Made by a program: the position numbers and the translations under genes
The notes under the pieces: generated by a model
Database searches by the model: none
What the model saw: the letters and a program-made list of their open reading frames with translations, nothing else
What the model was told of the DNA's origin: nothing
Part shown: piece after piece, positions 34,138-43,966 of the stretch
Numbering within the stretch: the stretch's first letter is position 1
How the letters are laid out: each line of letters opens with the position of its first letter
Origin: Prevotella sp.
GTDB taxonomy: Bacteria; Bacteroidota; Bacteroidia; Bacteroidales; Bacteroidaceae
Length of the DNA: 57,650 bases
Direction of reading: 5' to 3'
NCBI GenBank assembly: GCA_016285245.1
Contig: JAEEQH010000018.1
Location: forward strand, 1 to 57,650

Positions 34138-37100
34138 CGTTCTTCGTTTCTCCTTTCTCCTCGCTCGAATCAACGTCGTTCGTTACTCCATTCTCCTCGC
34201 TCGACTCTCGAACTACGGTTCTTCTTTCTCTTTCCTCGTTGGTCGTCACGCGGGGCTCCACTCTCTCTTCCTTACCAAAGAGCTTATCCAGCTTACGACG
34301 CCAGAGGAAGCCCACGCCATATTCGCCGGTGTAGCCCTCGAGCCAGTCGTAGACATTCTGTTTGTAGAACACCTTCAGGTTTTTAGTCGCTTCCTGATTC
34401 AGGCGATACTCCATGGTGACATTGTCGAAGAACGACTGTTGCTGTCCCATGGCTGCGTTCTCGCCCGACGTCACCTTGCCGCCTATCTGCAATCTCAGTC
34501 TATTGTTCATGAAACGCTTGGCGAAACGGAAAGAGTAGTCGGTATGCATCTGACCAGAGGCATCTGTCGTGTTGTCGATGCCCACCTGAACGTCGAGTGT
34601 CTTCAGCGCCGAGCCGGCAATCTGATTGATTTCTCCCTGCAGGAAAGCGCTGAGGGCGGAGTTCATGGAGAACCCGTTGGTATCGCCGTTGGCCAGGTAC
34701 ATTCCCGTAGTCAGCATGGTCACGGCAATCTTTCCGCGCTCTTCGACTGACATAGTCGTCAGCTCGCCGCTTATAGTTTGGTCCTCAGGGGCATCAATAA
34801 TGAACTGCAGGCCCATATCGTTCAACGTCCTCGTAATCTTCACACCACAGTCGAAGGCTACGCTGCGGCTGCCTCCATTCTGGTCTCTGACGACGGCTTT
34901 GGTATGCTCTATAGCAGTAATGTTCAGCCGCGGGTTCATGGGGTCGCCGGTGAACTCCACATAGCTGCCGTCACTAATGGTGAACGTCTTCAGCGGGATG
35001 ATGGGCAACGAGTACTTCATCTCGCCACTCGTCAGCGTGTAACGTCCCGACAGGTTGATACCCTCGCTGTTATACCTCATGCGGAGGTCGCCTCCACCAT
35101 TCAGGTCTATGTAGTTCGTCTGATCGGTATTCAGGTTACACAATACGTGGGAGCCCGTGGACACATTGATGGTCAGGTCGACATTGAGTCCTGACGGTGT
35201 TGGCCTGGTGACGACAGTTTCGGTACTGTCAGTAAAGTCGGTAAACTTCACGAGCTCATCCAAACGGTTGTCGGTAGAGAGCGGTGAGTCCAGGAGCATA
35301 TAGACCATATCGGTGGAGCCCAGCACGTCAAGGCGACCGCGCATATTCAAAGCCTCCAACGGTCCCTGCAAGCGTGCGAAGAAGTTGACGAAGGCCTTGC
35401 CAAAGGCTATCGACTTAGGCTCTTGGCGGGCATTGATGAGCAGCATATTACGGGCACGCATCTGCAAGTCCATCGTGATACGGTCGAGATTGCTGAAGTC
35501 TATCTCACCCTTCATGTTCAAGGGTTCTTCGTTGTAGGCATAAAGTCCGAAGTTCTCCAGCAGCAGCTTTGATTTGACGATGCGCACAGGGTCGTTATCG
35601 AAACGCATTCGGATACCGTAGGGATGGCTGACGAGGTAGGCATCCTCGACGTACACCTCGCCGTCGACCACCGGATGGCTGGTCGTGCCCTTGATAGCGA
35701 GACTGCCTTCAGCATATCCCTCCAAGCCTATCAGCTGGTCGGGCACGAAACCGTTGGCCATCGACAGGGGGAAGCGCGTCATGGTGAACGTCGCATCGAT
35801 GGACGTATCGCCGTTGGACGAAGAACTGGGCGTGAGATGTCCGCTGAGCAGACCGAACTCCTCGTCGTCAAGCATCAAACGGGCCTCGATGATGTGGCTG
35901 GTGGCTGTCTGGTGCTCGTCGTCACCGTCTTTCATCAGGTAGTCGAACTCTGCGCTGATGTTTCCTATCGGCGAACCTTCAAAGGTCATCTGTTCGATAG
36001 CCATATCGCTGACCACCGAGATGTTCTCCTGCTTGTTCTGGACAATATGGTAGTCGCCGTTCAGCTTGCCCGTGATCTGCGGCAGGAAAGGCATGGCCGA
36101 CGTCAGCTCACCAAGATCCAGACGGTTCACGGAGACGGTCAGGTCCTGGAGATTGTCGTCGCTCGAGCTGTCGTCAGTATAGATTTTCAAACCCGTGCGG
36201 TCATCGGCAACGAGGTCTATCTTGGCCTGTATACGCTTATTGCTACCCAGGAAGATGTAGTTGTCCTTGTTCAGGTTGAACTCCTTATATCCAATTGTCG
36301 GACGCTCGGGCATCAGACGGAAGCGGATGCCTTCGTCCTCCATCTCGGCCGTTGCCCCCAGACGCACACCGAGTAGGCCGCGGTCGTCATAGAAACGGAG
36401 ACCTGCCAGCGCACCGTGCTCATGGACATGACCGTCGATAAGGGCGTTGAACACCATCTGCGGATTATGCTTGTTGTTACGCACCTGTCCCTGATAAGTC
36501 AGACGGTCGCCCTTCTGTCGCAAGTGCAGGCTGATGGTGTCAATACGCGTGCTGTCGTAGATCAGCGAATGGATATACGCATCGCCGTTGATGCCTGTCT
36601 CCGGCGATGTCGTCAGGTCGACAAGCATATCCTTCATGTCGATGTTGTTGGTACGGAGAATAGCCGTCAACGGGTTGTCCTGTCCGCTGGTAACGTAGAG
36701 ACGCATCGTAGGCAGCAACCGACGGATGGCCGGCTGGTCTATCACCTTGTCATGGTACTGGGCGACCACCGAGTCTCCAAGTGTCGACAGCTGACTGAGC
36801 AAGCGCTGGTAGCCACCGCTGACGTCGGCCTTCACTATCAGACTGCCACTCTGCAGCCGGGCGATGGTCGTATCGCGGTCGGTCTTCAGATAGACGTCCA
36901 GGTTCTCGGGATGATAGGTACTGTTCTCGTCCTTGATATACAGACTACCGAGTAGGCCTTTCACCTCATACGTCTGCTTCATGTCGGTCGTCAGGTCGAC
37001 GGTGCCCTTGACGCCAATGGACAGCGGATTGTCTGTAAGGCGCAACTGGTAGAGATCCACTAATTGCAGGTCGGTGGTGACGGCAGCTGAGATCTGTTTC

Positions 37101-38788
37101 TTGCCGAGCTGTGCGTCTATGCCGATAGTACCGTCGAAGAGCTGGTTGTGTCCCGTCAGGTCGGCCAGGGCATGACCGTCTTTCAGCGTTGCCTGCGCCT
37201 TGACATTGTCAATGTTCCAATGGCCATAGCGCAGCTGCTGGATGGTGGCGTCGGCCGTCAGCGTGCTGTGAGGACTGAGGAAGTCCAGCCCCCTACCCTC
37301 TACCTTCGCGTCGGCCGTCACGGTATAGATAGAGTCGCGAGGCATGAAATGGTGGATGTTCAGCCGACGCACGCTGATATCCGCAGCATAGCGCTCGGTC
37401 ACGCCGTTATAGTTTCCTTTCAGGGCTACCGTTCCCTCTCCCTGACGGGCAGTAAGGTCGGCGGTATAGCTCTTGCCGTTGGCTTTCACCGAACCTTTCA
37501 GCGATGAAGGCGGAATGACGATGGACGCTGGTAGGAGCGGTCTGACAAAGTCCATGCCCAGCATCTCGCCGTCCACGTTGAGGTCGGCCTCTAGACGGTC
37601 CATGTCGGTGACATGATGTAGGGTGCCGTCGGTCTTCAGATGGAAGGCTGTCGGCAACTGGATGTCAAGTCCCGTCAGTTCCATGCGTTCCATGTTTCCG
37701 TTGACCGACCCTTTCACCGTCAGCGGATGGTTCGGCCACTGGCGTAACATCTGCTGCGGCAGGCTGCTGCCAAAACGCACGATGTCCTGCTTGCCTATCT
37801 GGGCGTTCAGTCGCACACGGGCTTTGCCGGGATTCAGCGAGTCGAGCACGCTGAAGTCCATGTCGACCTCAGCCTCAATATCGGAGTCCGTCGTTCGCAG
37901 CACCATTCCGGGCATCTGTATATGGCTGAAGGCGGTGTCCAGCTTCACGCCGCCCCTGAGTTCTGTCAGCTGCAGTCCTGTCTGCGCCTCTTTCAGCGAC
38001 GCCTGGCGCACGTAGAAGGACGTTCCCTGAGGACCGTAGTAGATGGAGTCGACGCCGAGGCGGATATCCTGGACATCGGCCACCTCGCTCACCCTGCCCT
38101 CGTTGAGATCCAGACTACCAACGCGGTAGATGCTGTTCTCAAGGTCGATGTCGGCCTCGCGGGCAACGGCCTGCCCCAGATAGGCGCCGATGTGTGTTGA
38201 GTCGTCCGGCAGGTGGATGCTAAGCTGTGTGCGACTGATGGTCAGCGAGTCGGCATTGATGCGCCACTTCACGTCGCTCGTCGTCGTGTCAACAGCCGCC
38301 GTATCGCTCAGCGCGATGTCGAGGTTCGCATCTGCCAGTCGGGCGCCGTTCACCTCTGCCGTCTCACGGTCCAGGTCGATGCCGCGGGAGCTGAGCCACA
38401 GTTCTCCGACGGAGCCCTTCACCCGCAGATCGCTGATGAAGCCATTGGTATTCAGTTTTGCATCATTTAGCGATAACTCATTAATTACTACGCGCTTATC
38501 AAAAAGCGGTTTAAGCTTTACGTCAAGCACCATCGTGCGGACATCCGCCAAGGTGTCGCCCTCGTGGATGGCCAGAAAATCGTTCAGCTGAAGGTCGAGC
38601 GGCCACTTCAGGCTGACGCTGCCCACGGTGACCGTCATCCCCGTTTTCTCCGATGCGATGGCCGCCACCTTCTGGACGGCCCAGTTCTGTACTGGCGGCA
38701 CATAAAGCAGAGCGACAAGCAGCAGCGGCAACAACAGGATTGTCACCACACAGATACTTATCCACTTCAACATCTTCTTCATGCGCAT
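34127..38788 (-). CDS. TamB-like translocation/assembly protein (AsmA-like family)
   Basis: 1553 residues, the size of TamB. One N-terminal membrane helix (about 10-30) and then a very long beta-rich periplasmic part of repeating short strands, with the conserved C-terminal TamB domain (about 1150-1510: GRLDVLGSTDMVY, YTLTSGEMKYSLPIIPLKTF, GLEVI-free GMYLANGDTNGFSMNSAL region). TamB-type proteins bridge the two membranes and move lipids. The last about 50 residues (SSEENGVTNDVDSSEEKGE) are a repeat-coded acidic tail beyond the domain. It lies 6 bases after the AbgT-like gene and overlaps the TamA-type start. Confidence 0.87.
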   Translation of the reverse strand: MRMKKMLKWISICVVTILLLPLLLVALLYVPPVQNWAVQKVAAIASEKTGMTVTVGSVSLKWPLDLQLNDFLAIHEGDTLADVRTMVLDVKLKPLFDKRVVINELSLNDAKLNTNGFISDLRVKGSVGELWLSSRGIDLDRETAEVNGARLADANLDIALSDTAAVDTTTSDVKWRINADSLTISRTQLSIHLPDDSTHIGAYLGQAVAREADIDLENSIYRVGSLDLNEGRVSEVADVQDIRLGVDSIYYGPQGTSFYVRQASLKEAQTGLQLTELRGGVKLDTAFSHIQMPGMVLRTTDSDIEAEVDMDFSVLDSLNPGKARVRLNAQIGKQDIVRFGSSLPQQMLRQWPNHPLTVKGSVNGNMERMELTGLDIQLPTAFHLKTDGTLHHVTDMDRLEADLNVDGEMLGMDFVRPLLPASIVIPPSSLKGSVKANGKSYTADLTARQGEGTVALKGNYNGVTERYAADISVRRLNIHHFMPRDSIYTVTADAKVEGRGLDFLSPHSTLTADATIQQLRYGHWNIDNVKAQATLKDGHALADLTGHNQLFDGTIGIDAQLGKKQISAAVTTDLQLVDLYQLRLTDNPLSIGVKGTVDLTTDMKQTYEVKGLLGSLYIKDENSTYHPENLDVYLKTDRDTTIARLQSGSLIVKADVSGGYQRLLSQLSTLGDSVVAQYHDKVIDQPAIRRLLPTMRLYVTSGQDNPLTAILRTNNIDMKDMLVDLTTSPETGINGDAYIHSLIYDSTRIDTISLHLRQKGDRLTYQGQVRNNKHNPQMVFNALIDGHVHEHGALAGLRFYDDRGLLGVRLGATAEMEDEGIRFRLMPERPTIGYKEFNLNKDNYIFLGSNKRIQAKIDLVADDRTGLKIYTDDSSSDDNLQDLTVSVNRLDLGELTSAMPFLPQITGKLNGDYHIVQNKQENISVVSDMAIEQMTFEGSPIGNISAEFDYLMKDGDDEHQTATSHIIEARLMLDDEEFGLLSGHLTPSSSSNGDTSIDATFTMTRFPLSMANGFVPDQLIGLEGYAEGSLAIKGTTSHPVVDGEVYVEDAYLVSHPYGIRMRFDNDPVRIVKSKLLLENFGLYAYNEEPLNMKGEIDFSNLDRITMDLQMRARNMLLINARQEPKSIAFGKAFVNFFARLQGPLEALNMRGRLDVLGSTDMVYMLLDSPLSTDNRLDELVKFTDFTDSTETVVTRPTPSGLNVDLTINVSTGSHVLCNLNTDQTNYIDLNGGGDLRMRYNSEGINLSGRYTLTSGEMKYSLPIIPLKTFTISDGSYVEFTGDPMNPRLNITAIEHTKAVVRDQNGGSRSVAFDCGVKITRTLNDMGLQFIIDAPEDQTISGELTTMSVEERGKIAVTMLTTGMYLANGDTNGFSMNSALSAFLQGEINQIAGSALKTLDVQVGIDNTTDASGQMHTDYSFRFAKRFMNNRLRLQIGGKVTSGENAAMGQQQSFFDNVTMEYRLNQEATKNLKVFYKQNVYDWLEGYTGEYGVGFLWRRKLDKLFGKEERVEPRVTTNEERERRTVVRESSEENGVTNDVDSSEEKGETKNDEK

Positions 38789-38794
38789 ACCATA

Positions 38795-39409
38795 TTATAG
38801 TAATACGAACCTCAGCGATTCATAGAACAGCTTGATCAGGAAATAGAGGACGATGAGCGGCGCTGCCTTCCTGATGCCCACGGTGAACGACCAGACGGCA
38901 TCGGTCAGACTGGCGAAGCTGCCAGACATCAGACCGTAGGTGAACGACGCCAGCAGGAGGGCGAACGTGACGATGGGTACCAGCGCACGGCTGAAGGCCG
39001 ACGGAAACAGGGCGCCTGTCGACGACAGTAGGACGGCGTGCGGCACAAGGGTGAGTGTCGCCAGCACAACCACGTCAAGCAGCAACAGCAACACGACGGC
39101 GGTCAGCGCGGTACGTTCGCGATAGGTGACCGGCGTGGAGCGTCGTCGCAGAAGCTGTGGAAGACCGCTCTGCCACAGGCTGCCAAAGGCTACTGCCAAC
39201 AGCAACAGCCAGACGAGCCACGGCGATGCCATCATGGTTGTGAAGGAGCCAAAGAGCCAGCGCACGCCCTCAGAGGAGAGCAGCGCGCGCACGCCTCCCG
39301 TCATCGCAGCCGACAACAGCCACGACACGAGCACCAGCACCAGCTCTGCCAGCACGAGTGCCATCACTCCCCACGCGAAGACTCGCTTGAAACGCTCTTC
39401 ACTCTTCAT
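38795..39409 (-). CDS. Half-size AbgT-family-like membrane protein
   Basis: 204 residues from ATG 39409 (MKSEERFKRVFAWGVM). About six hydrophobic segments. LLSSEGVRWLFGSFTT followed by LVWLLLLAVAFGSLWQSGL resembles the N-terminal part of AbgT transporters (p-aminobenzoyl-glutamate uptake or sulfonamide export), which are about 500 residues, so only half the family length is present. Bacteroidales proteins of this short form are often labelled AbgT. It overlaps the response regulator by 11 bases and ends 6 bases before tamB. Function is uncertain. Confidence 0.65.
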   Translation of the reverse strand: MKSEERFKRVFAWGVMALVLAELVLVLVSWLLSAAMTGGVRALLSSEGVRWLFGSFTTMMASPWLVWLLLLAVAFGSLWQSGLPQLLRRRSTPVTYRERTALTAVVLLLLLDVVVLATLTLVPHAVLLSSTGALFPSAFSRALVPIVTFALLLASFTYGLMSGSFASLTDAVWSFTVGIRKAAPLIVLYFLIKLFYESLRFVLL

Positions 39410-40118
39410 CCGGTTCCAGGTTGTCAAGGTCGAGGATACGCAGTTCCAGCGCCCTGACGACAAGTCGTGTGGCGTTGATGCCCGTCACGCTGTCGGGAAA
39501 CAGCTTGCGCATGAGCTCCGACTGCCGTTTCTCCAGGCTCTTCACACCAAAGGGCATACCGCGCAAGGTGGTAATCTGCTCCTTGGTATAGCCGAGGGCC
39601 AGATGGCGCAGGAAGCGCTCGTCGTACTCGTCAATCTCGTAGTTCACCAGGGCCTCCTGTTTCGCCAGCTGTGCGTTGACGGCACGCTTGAAGCGCTCCA
39701 CGATCTTGCGCAGTATCGGCTCGTTGAACACCAGTTGCTTGCCGTCCATGACGCTCTGTACATCGTTGCGCGTCAGCAGCTCGCCGGTCTTCAGGATGAT
39801 GCCGTCGGCTCCGGCGTCAAGCACGTCGACCCAGAGCTTCTCGTTGAGAATCTCGCCGGTGAAGATGAGCACCTTCACGTTGGGGTGCATCTCTTTGGTC
39901 GAGCGGCACAGTTCGACGCCGATGGTCGTAGAGCCGCCCAGTCCGAGGTCCAGCAGGACGAGGTCGGGCAGCTGCTGTTTCAGCACCTTCCAGTATTCCG
40001 ACTCGTTGCTGGCCGTACCGATGACCTCCGCCTCGGGGATGTCGTTACGGATGATGCCCAGCGTGCCCTTCATCTCCAGGGGCACGTCCTCAACTATGAT
40101 TACTTTGAACTTTTCCAT
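39399..40118 (-). CDS. Response regulator, receiver plus C-terminal LuxR-like helix-turn-helix
   Basis: 239 residues. Receiver 1-125 with Asp11, phospho-acceptor Asp57 (LVLLDLGLGG) and Lys110 (GIILKTGEL). The C-terminal part (about 165-225) has ERFLRHLALGYTKEQITTL, a divergent LuxR-type helix-turn-helix. It overlaps the sensor kinase gene upstream by 29 bases and is surely its partner. Confidence 0.87.
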   Translation of the reverse strand: MEKFKVIIVEDVPLEMKGTLGIIRNDIPEAEVIGTASNESEYWKVLKQQLPDLVLLDLGLGGSTTIGVELCRSTKEMHPNVKVLIFTGEILNEKLWVDVLDAGADGIILKTGELLTRNDVQSVMDGKQLVFNEPILRKIVERFKRAVNAQLAKQEALVNYEIDEYDERFLRHLALGYTKEQITTLRGMPFGVKSLEKRQSELMRKLFPDSVTGINATRLVVRALELRILDLDNLEPDEE

Positions 40119-43100
40119 AAGCAGGTAGTGTTATGATGGTTTTGGTTTCGTCGTTGTCTTGTTCCTCCCTGATGCTGCAACCGCGACGGTGGCTGGCCTC
40201 ACCGTGGTCGCGCGCTATCTGACGGCAGAGCAGCCAGTCGATGGCCGTCAGGGCTGACTGCTGTGTGGCGGCGGGGCCTTGGAGGACAAGCTCCACATAC
40301 TTGTCATCGCGCTGTCGGCTGGTGATATCCAGGTGTTTCTGTCCCGTCATGTGCTTCAGGATGTCGAAGAGATAGCGTATCAGCACCTCATCGCCCAGGA
40401 CGCCGTGGTCCAGATGCGTCAGGTGGAGTCTTGTGCGGTCGGCTTGGTGCTGCGCCTGTTCGCTGAGCAGCCCGTAGAGTTCGCGGTAGTAGGCCGTTAC
40501 CTCGGGGAGCGACTTCAGGTCTTGCTGGTCTATGAGCTGTCGGATGCGCGAGGGATAGTACATCGTCTCGTGCTTCAGGGCCGACAGACAGTTGTCGAGG
40601 ACCGCGTTCGACACATGGAGGTTACTCAGCTCCAGGTCCACGCGGCGTATGTCGTCCTCTATCGTCTCCACGTCGTCGCGCTGCCGCCGCTCGGCGCTAT
40701 AGCGCTCGTACAGCCGGTGGCGCAGGTAGAGGAAGTAGTAGGCGGGAACGATGGCGATGAGCATCACCACGAAGAGTATCAGGGCGATGGTCCTGTTCGT
40801 GCGCGACTGCTGCATCGTCCGGCAGTAGTCCGAGAGGGTGTCGTCGGCAGACAGCTCCTTGAAGAGCTGGGTATAGATGCGGTTGTTGTACTGGTAGAGC
40901 TGCCACTCATGGAGGGCCAGCGCAGCAACGGCACTCTCGTTGCGCATATCCAGTATGGTGTGGTAGTTGGTGGCTACGGAGTCGTGGAGCCACACCACCT
41001 CGGGCGGCGTTACCGACGTGTCTCCATGCCCCAGGAGGAGGACGGTGCCCTGTGGCCGCTGCTGGCGATAGCTCTCGTTCAGACATTGGCGGCAGCTGTC
41101 GGCAAAGCGCAGCGTCTTGGCGTAGTCGCCGTTGATGTTCGAGAAATAGGCGGAGTCGGCATAGACGGCGGCCTGCTCCAGCGGTGTCAGCGGCTTGGCA
41201 CCAAGTGTCGTGACCATCATCACCATAGCTGCTATCATAGCCATCAGCTTGCCCTTCGGCAACCGGAAGAAGAAGCGGCTACCCCTACCCTCGCGGCTCT
41301 CGGCCTGAAGTGTACAAACGGAAAATATCTGACTCGTCTTGCGGTACTTCTCGATGATGCCTTTACAGTTCAACAGTCCGAAGCCGTGGCCGCCCTCCAC
41401 CTTGTGTTCGAAGACGTGGGCCAGCTGCTCGTCGGTCATGCCGACACCGGTATCGTTGACGCTCACCTCCACAAAGCCGTCGCCCTCGGTAGCGCTGACG
41501 GTCACCTGTCCGCCTTCGGGTGTGAACTTCCGGGCGTTGTCGGCCAGGGTGTTGATCATGAAGAGTGTCAGTATGCGGTCGGCTTTCACGACGGCGTCGG
41601 TGGGCTGCACGTCGAGGGTCAGTTCCTTCAGCATGAAGCTGCGGCGGCTGCGGGCGACGATGTCGAAGACCGTCTGCAGGGGGAAGCTCTCCACGCGTAG
41701 GCTCAGCTCTCCCTGTCGAAGTTGTATCCATTGTGTCAGCAGGGTGTTGTCCTGCTCTATCTGCTCCGTCAGCTCGCGGATATAGTCCAGTCGCTCCTTG
41801 TCTTCGGTACCGTCCTTCCGTTCCTTGTCTTCGGAAGTGTCCAGGCGCTTCACCTCGTGCAGCATACGGTCGATGAGGGGCGTGATGCTGTTCACCAGCG
41901 ACACCTTGGCGCGCTGTTCCAGATTCAGCCGCTGGGCTTTCTCAAGATGCAGGCGGCGCACGGCCAGCTCCTCCTGTCGTTCCTCTATCAGGTCGTCGAG
42001 GGGACTGTTGCGTCGCTGCTTACGGTTCAGGTGGTTGAAGAGCCACAGCAGGAACACCAGCAGGACGATGGCAACGACGACGGCCAGCAGAATCCAGTTC
42101 AACTGGCCGACGGTGCTCTCGAGCTGGCTGGCACGGGCCTCCAGCTGACGGTCCTGACGGGTCTGTTCCTGAAGGTCCAGGTAGCGGTTACGGTACTGGT
42201 CGCTCGCGGGCTTGTCGTTGACGGCGGCAAAGGCTACGCTGAGCTGTTCGTAGATGCTCGCCACAAGGTCGGGAGCCTGGTTGATGAGCGTGTCGGAAAG
42301 GGCCTGCTCCAGATACTGCAGGGCACCTTCGTAGTCGCCTTGCGCACGGAAGCAGGATGCCATCGTGCGGTAGGCACCGGATATCTGGTAGACGTCTCCA
42401 TAGCTTCGGAACAGCATGAGTGCACGGTCGGCGAGCCACAACGGCAGCTCGTCGTCGTAGACATCCTCGTCGCAGACCATCGCCAGGCCCGCGGCGTTGT
42501 TCACAATCAGGCGCTCACGGCTGTCGGCGTCCGTCAGGTGCTCGGCCATCGCCTCCTGGGCGTTGGCGGCAAAATAGGGGTAGTCGTACTGGCTGGCCAC
42601 CTGGAAGCATCGCAGCAGACAGTCGAACTCCTGCTGGCTGACGTCTTCCTGCGTCCCTTCCGTCAGTATGCCGCCTGCTCCGATGTTGTAGAGGTAGTTC
42701 AGGAACTGGGCGGTATCGCTCTTCACGGCCTCCGCGTCGATGGCCAGCATGGCCTCGCTCGACTGGCGTTCCAGTCCGACATAATAATAATAGGTGGAAG
42801 TGACGATGGCCAGCTCGCTCTCAGCATATACCAGACGACGCTGTTGACGCTCCGAGAGATCCGCACGTTCCTCGTTGACACGCGCCAGGGCTCTGACGGC
42901 CTGCTCGCGGTAGTCGTAGAAGTCGCGGTTTCGCGATCGCCGCTGGCAGAGTCTCATCTGCTGGACGTCGGCCACGAGCAGCTCTATCTGGTTGTCGGTC
43001 ATCTTCGGCACGGAGTCGAGCAGCTGCTGGGCATGGTCGTAATCCATGCGGACCATGCTGACGAAGGCCAGGTTGTTCAAAGCCTCGGCACGCTGGTCGT

Positions 43101-43284
43101 CATGGCACGTCGGCATACTGAGCGCCTGGCGTGCATAATACTCCGTGGAGTCGATGTTACGGTAGTGATAGGCGTAGGAAAGTGAATTCAGCTTGTCCAC
43201 CTGCTGCCTATCAGAGGGTGAACAAGCTGAAATAACAAATGTTACCGCTATGAGCTTAAGCGCGAGCCTTAGCCACATAGCCAA
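40090..43284 (-). CDS. Very large sensor protein with two kinase-like modules
   Basis: 1064 residues. Order: lipoprotein-like signal with Cys21; TPR-like helical sensor (about 30-385); membrane helix (395-416); coiled region; first kinase-like part with ATPase motifs [12 protein letters not shown] (about 578-590), DTGVGM (611-616) and GGHGFGL (631-637), but with [12 protein letters not shown] instead of a clear H box; a second hydrophobic segment (about 679-697) that looks like a signal peptide; another periplasmic part; membrane helix (832-853); then a [10 protein letters not shown] motif (904-913), an H-box-like helix, and a degenerate ATPase-like end ([15 protein letters not shown]) without the DxGxG box. 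This matches Bacteroidales DUF5112/DUF5113-type sensors. Overlaps its response regulator gene by 29 bases. Confidence 0.8.
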   Translation of the reverse strand: MAMWLRLALKLIAVTFVISACSPSDRQQVDKLNSLSYAYHYRNIDSTEYYARQALSMPTCHDDQRAEALNNLAFVSMVRMDYDHAQQLLDSVPKMTDNQIELLVADVQQMRLCQRRSRNRDFYDYREQAVRALARVNEERADLSERQQRRLVYAESELAIVTSTYYYYVGLERQSSEAMLAIDAEAVKSDTAQFLNYLYNIGAGGILTEGTQEDVSQQEFDCLLRCFQVASQYDYPYFAANAQEAMAEHLTDADSRERLIVNNAAGLAMVCDEDVYDDELPLWLADRALMLFRSYGDVYQISGAYRTMASCFRAQGDYEGALQYLEQALSDTLINQAPDLVASIYEQLSVAFAAVNDKPASDQYRNRYLDLQEQTRQDRQLEARASQLESTVGQLNWILLAVVVAIVLLVFLLWLFNHLNRKQRRNSPLDDLIEERQEELAVRRLHLEKAQRLNLEQRAKVSLVNSITPLIDRMLHEVKRLDTSEDKERKDGTEDKERLDYIRELTEQIEQDNTLLTQWIQLRQGELSLRVESFPLQTVFDIVARSRRSFMLKELTLDVQPTDAVVKADRILTLFMINTLADNARKFTPEGGQVTVSATEGDGFVEVSVNDTGVGMTDEQLAHVFEHKVEGGHGFGLLNCKGIIEKYRKTSQIFSVCTLQAESREGRGSRFFFRLPKGKLMAMIAAMVMMVTTLGAKPLTPLEQAAVYADSAYFSNINGDYAKTLRFADSCRQCLNESYRQQRPQGTVLLLGHGDTSVTPPEVVWLHDSVATNYHTILDMRNESAVAALALHEWQLYQYNNRIYTQLFKELSADDTLSDYCRTMQQSRTNRTIALILFVVMLIAIVPAYYFLYLRHRLYERYSAERRQRDDVETIEDDIRRVDLELSNLHVSNAVLDNCLSALKHETMYYPSRIRQLIDQQDLKSLPEVTAYYRELYGLLSEQAQHQADRTRLHLTHLDHGVLGDEVLIRYLFDILKHMTGQKHLDITSRQRDDKYVELVLQGPAATQQSALTAIDWLLCRQIARDHGEASHRRGCSIREEQDNDETKTIITLPAYGKVQSNHS

Positions 43285-43924
43285 GCGCCTCCTTGCACTT
43301 GTCGGTCACGTACTGCCAGTCGCCGGCCTTCACCTTGTCCGAGGGGAAGAGCTTCGAGCCCATGCCAACGCAGAAGACACCGGCCTTGAACCACGACTTG
43401 AGGTTCTCCTCCTCGGGAGCAACACCGCCGGTGACCATGATCTTCGACCAGGGCATCGGAGCCTTCAGACCCTTCACCATGTTCGGGCCTACGACGTCGC
43501 CGGGGAACACCTTCGTCAGGTCGCAGCCCAGCTCCTGAGCCTTGCCAATCTCGCTGACGGTCATGCAGCCGGGGCAGTAAGGCACCAGACGGCGGTTGCA
43601 GACGGGAGCGATGTCGGGGTTGAACAGCGGGCCCACGACGAAGCAGGCACCCAGCTGGATGTACAGGGCTGCCGTGGGAGCGTCGACGACGCTGCCGATG
43701 CCGAGAGCCAGCTCGGGGCACTCCTTGTCGGCCCACTTCACCAACTCGCCGAACACCTCCTGAGCGAAGTCGCCGCGGTTGGTGAACTCGAACGCGCGGA
43801 CACCACCCTCATAGCAGGCTTTCACCACATTCTTACAAGTCTCGAGGTCTTTGTTGTAGAACACGGGGACCATACCCGTATCGCCAATCTTCTTCAGTAC
43901 GGCTATCTTATCGAACTTTGCCAT
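43256..43924 (-). CDS. eda: KDPG/KHG aldolase
   Basis: 222 residues from ATG 43924 ([17 protein letters not shown]). Splits 2-keto-3-deoxy-6-phosphogluconate into pyruvate and glyceraldehyde-3-phosphate. Features: [12 protein letters not shown] (phosphate/substrate loop), the Schiff-base lysine in DLTKVFPGD, and TGGVAPEE near the end. It follows kdgK by 42 bases and together they finish hexuronate breakdown. Its stop lies inside the first 29 bases of the sensor kinase gene. Confidence 0.93.
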   Translation of the reverse strand: MAKFDKIAVLKKIGDTGMVPVFYNKDLETCKNVVKACYEGGVRAFEFTNRGDFAQEVFGELVKWADKECPELALGIGSVVDAPTAALYIQLGACFVVGPLFNPDIAPVCNRRLVPYCPGCMTVSEIGKAQELGCDLTKVFPGDVVGPNMVKGLKAPMPWSKIMVTGGVAPEEENLKSWFKAGVFCVGMGSKLFPSDKVKAGDWQYVTDKCKEALGYVAKARA

Positions 43925-43966
43925 AATTGTCAATTTTCCATTATCAATTATCAATTAGCTAAAGCG

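Noticed and set aside
41722..43185. A 487-codon open frame opposite the large sensor protein
   Set aside because: Antisense by-product; the composition is Leu/Val/His/Gln-rich as expected for the reverse of this coding strand.
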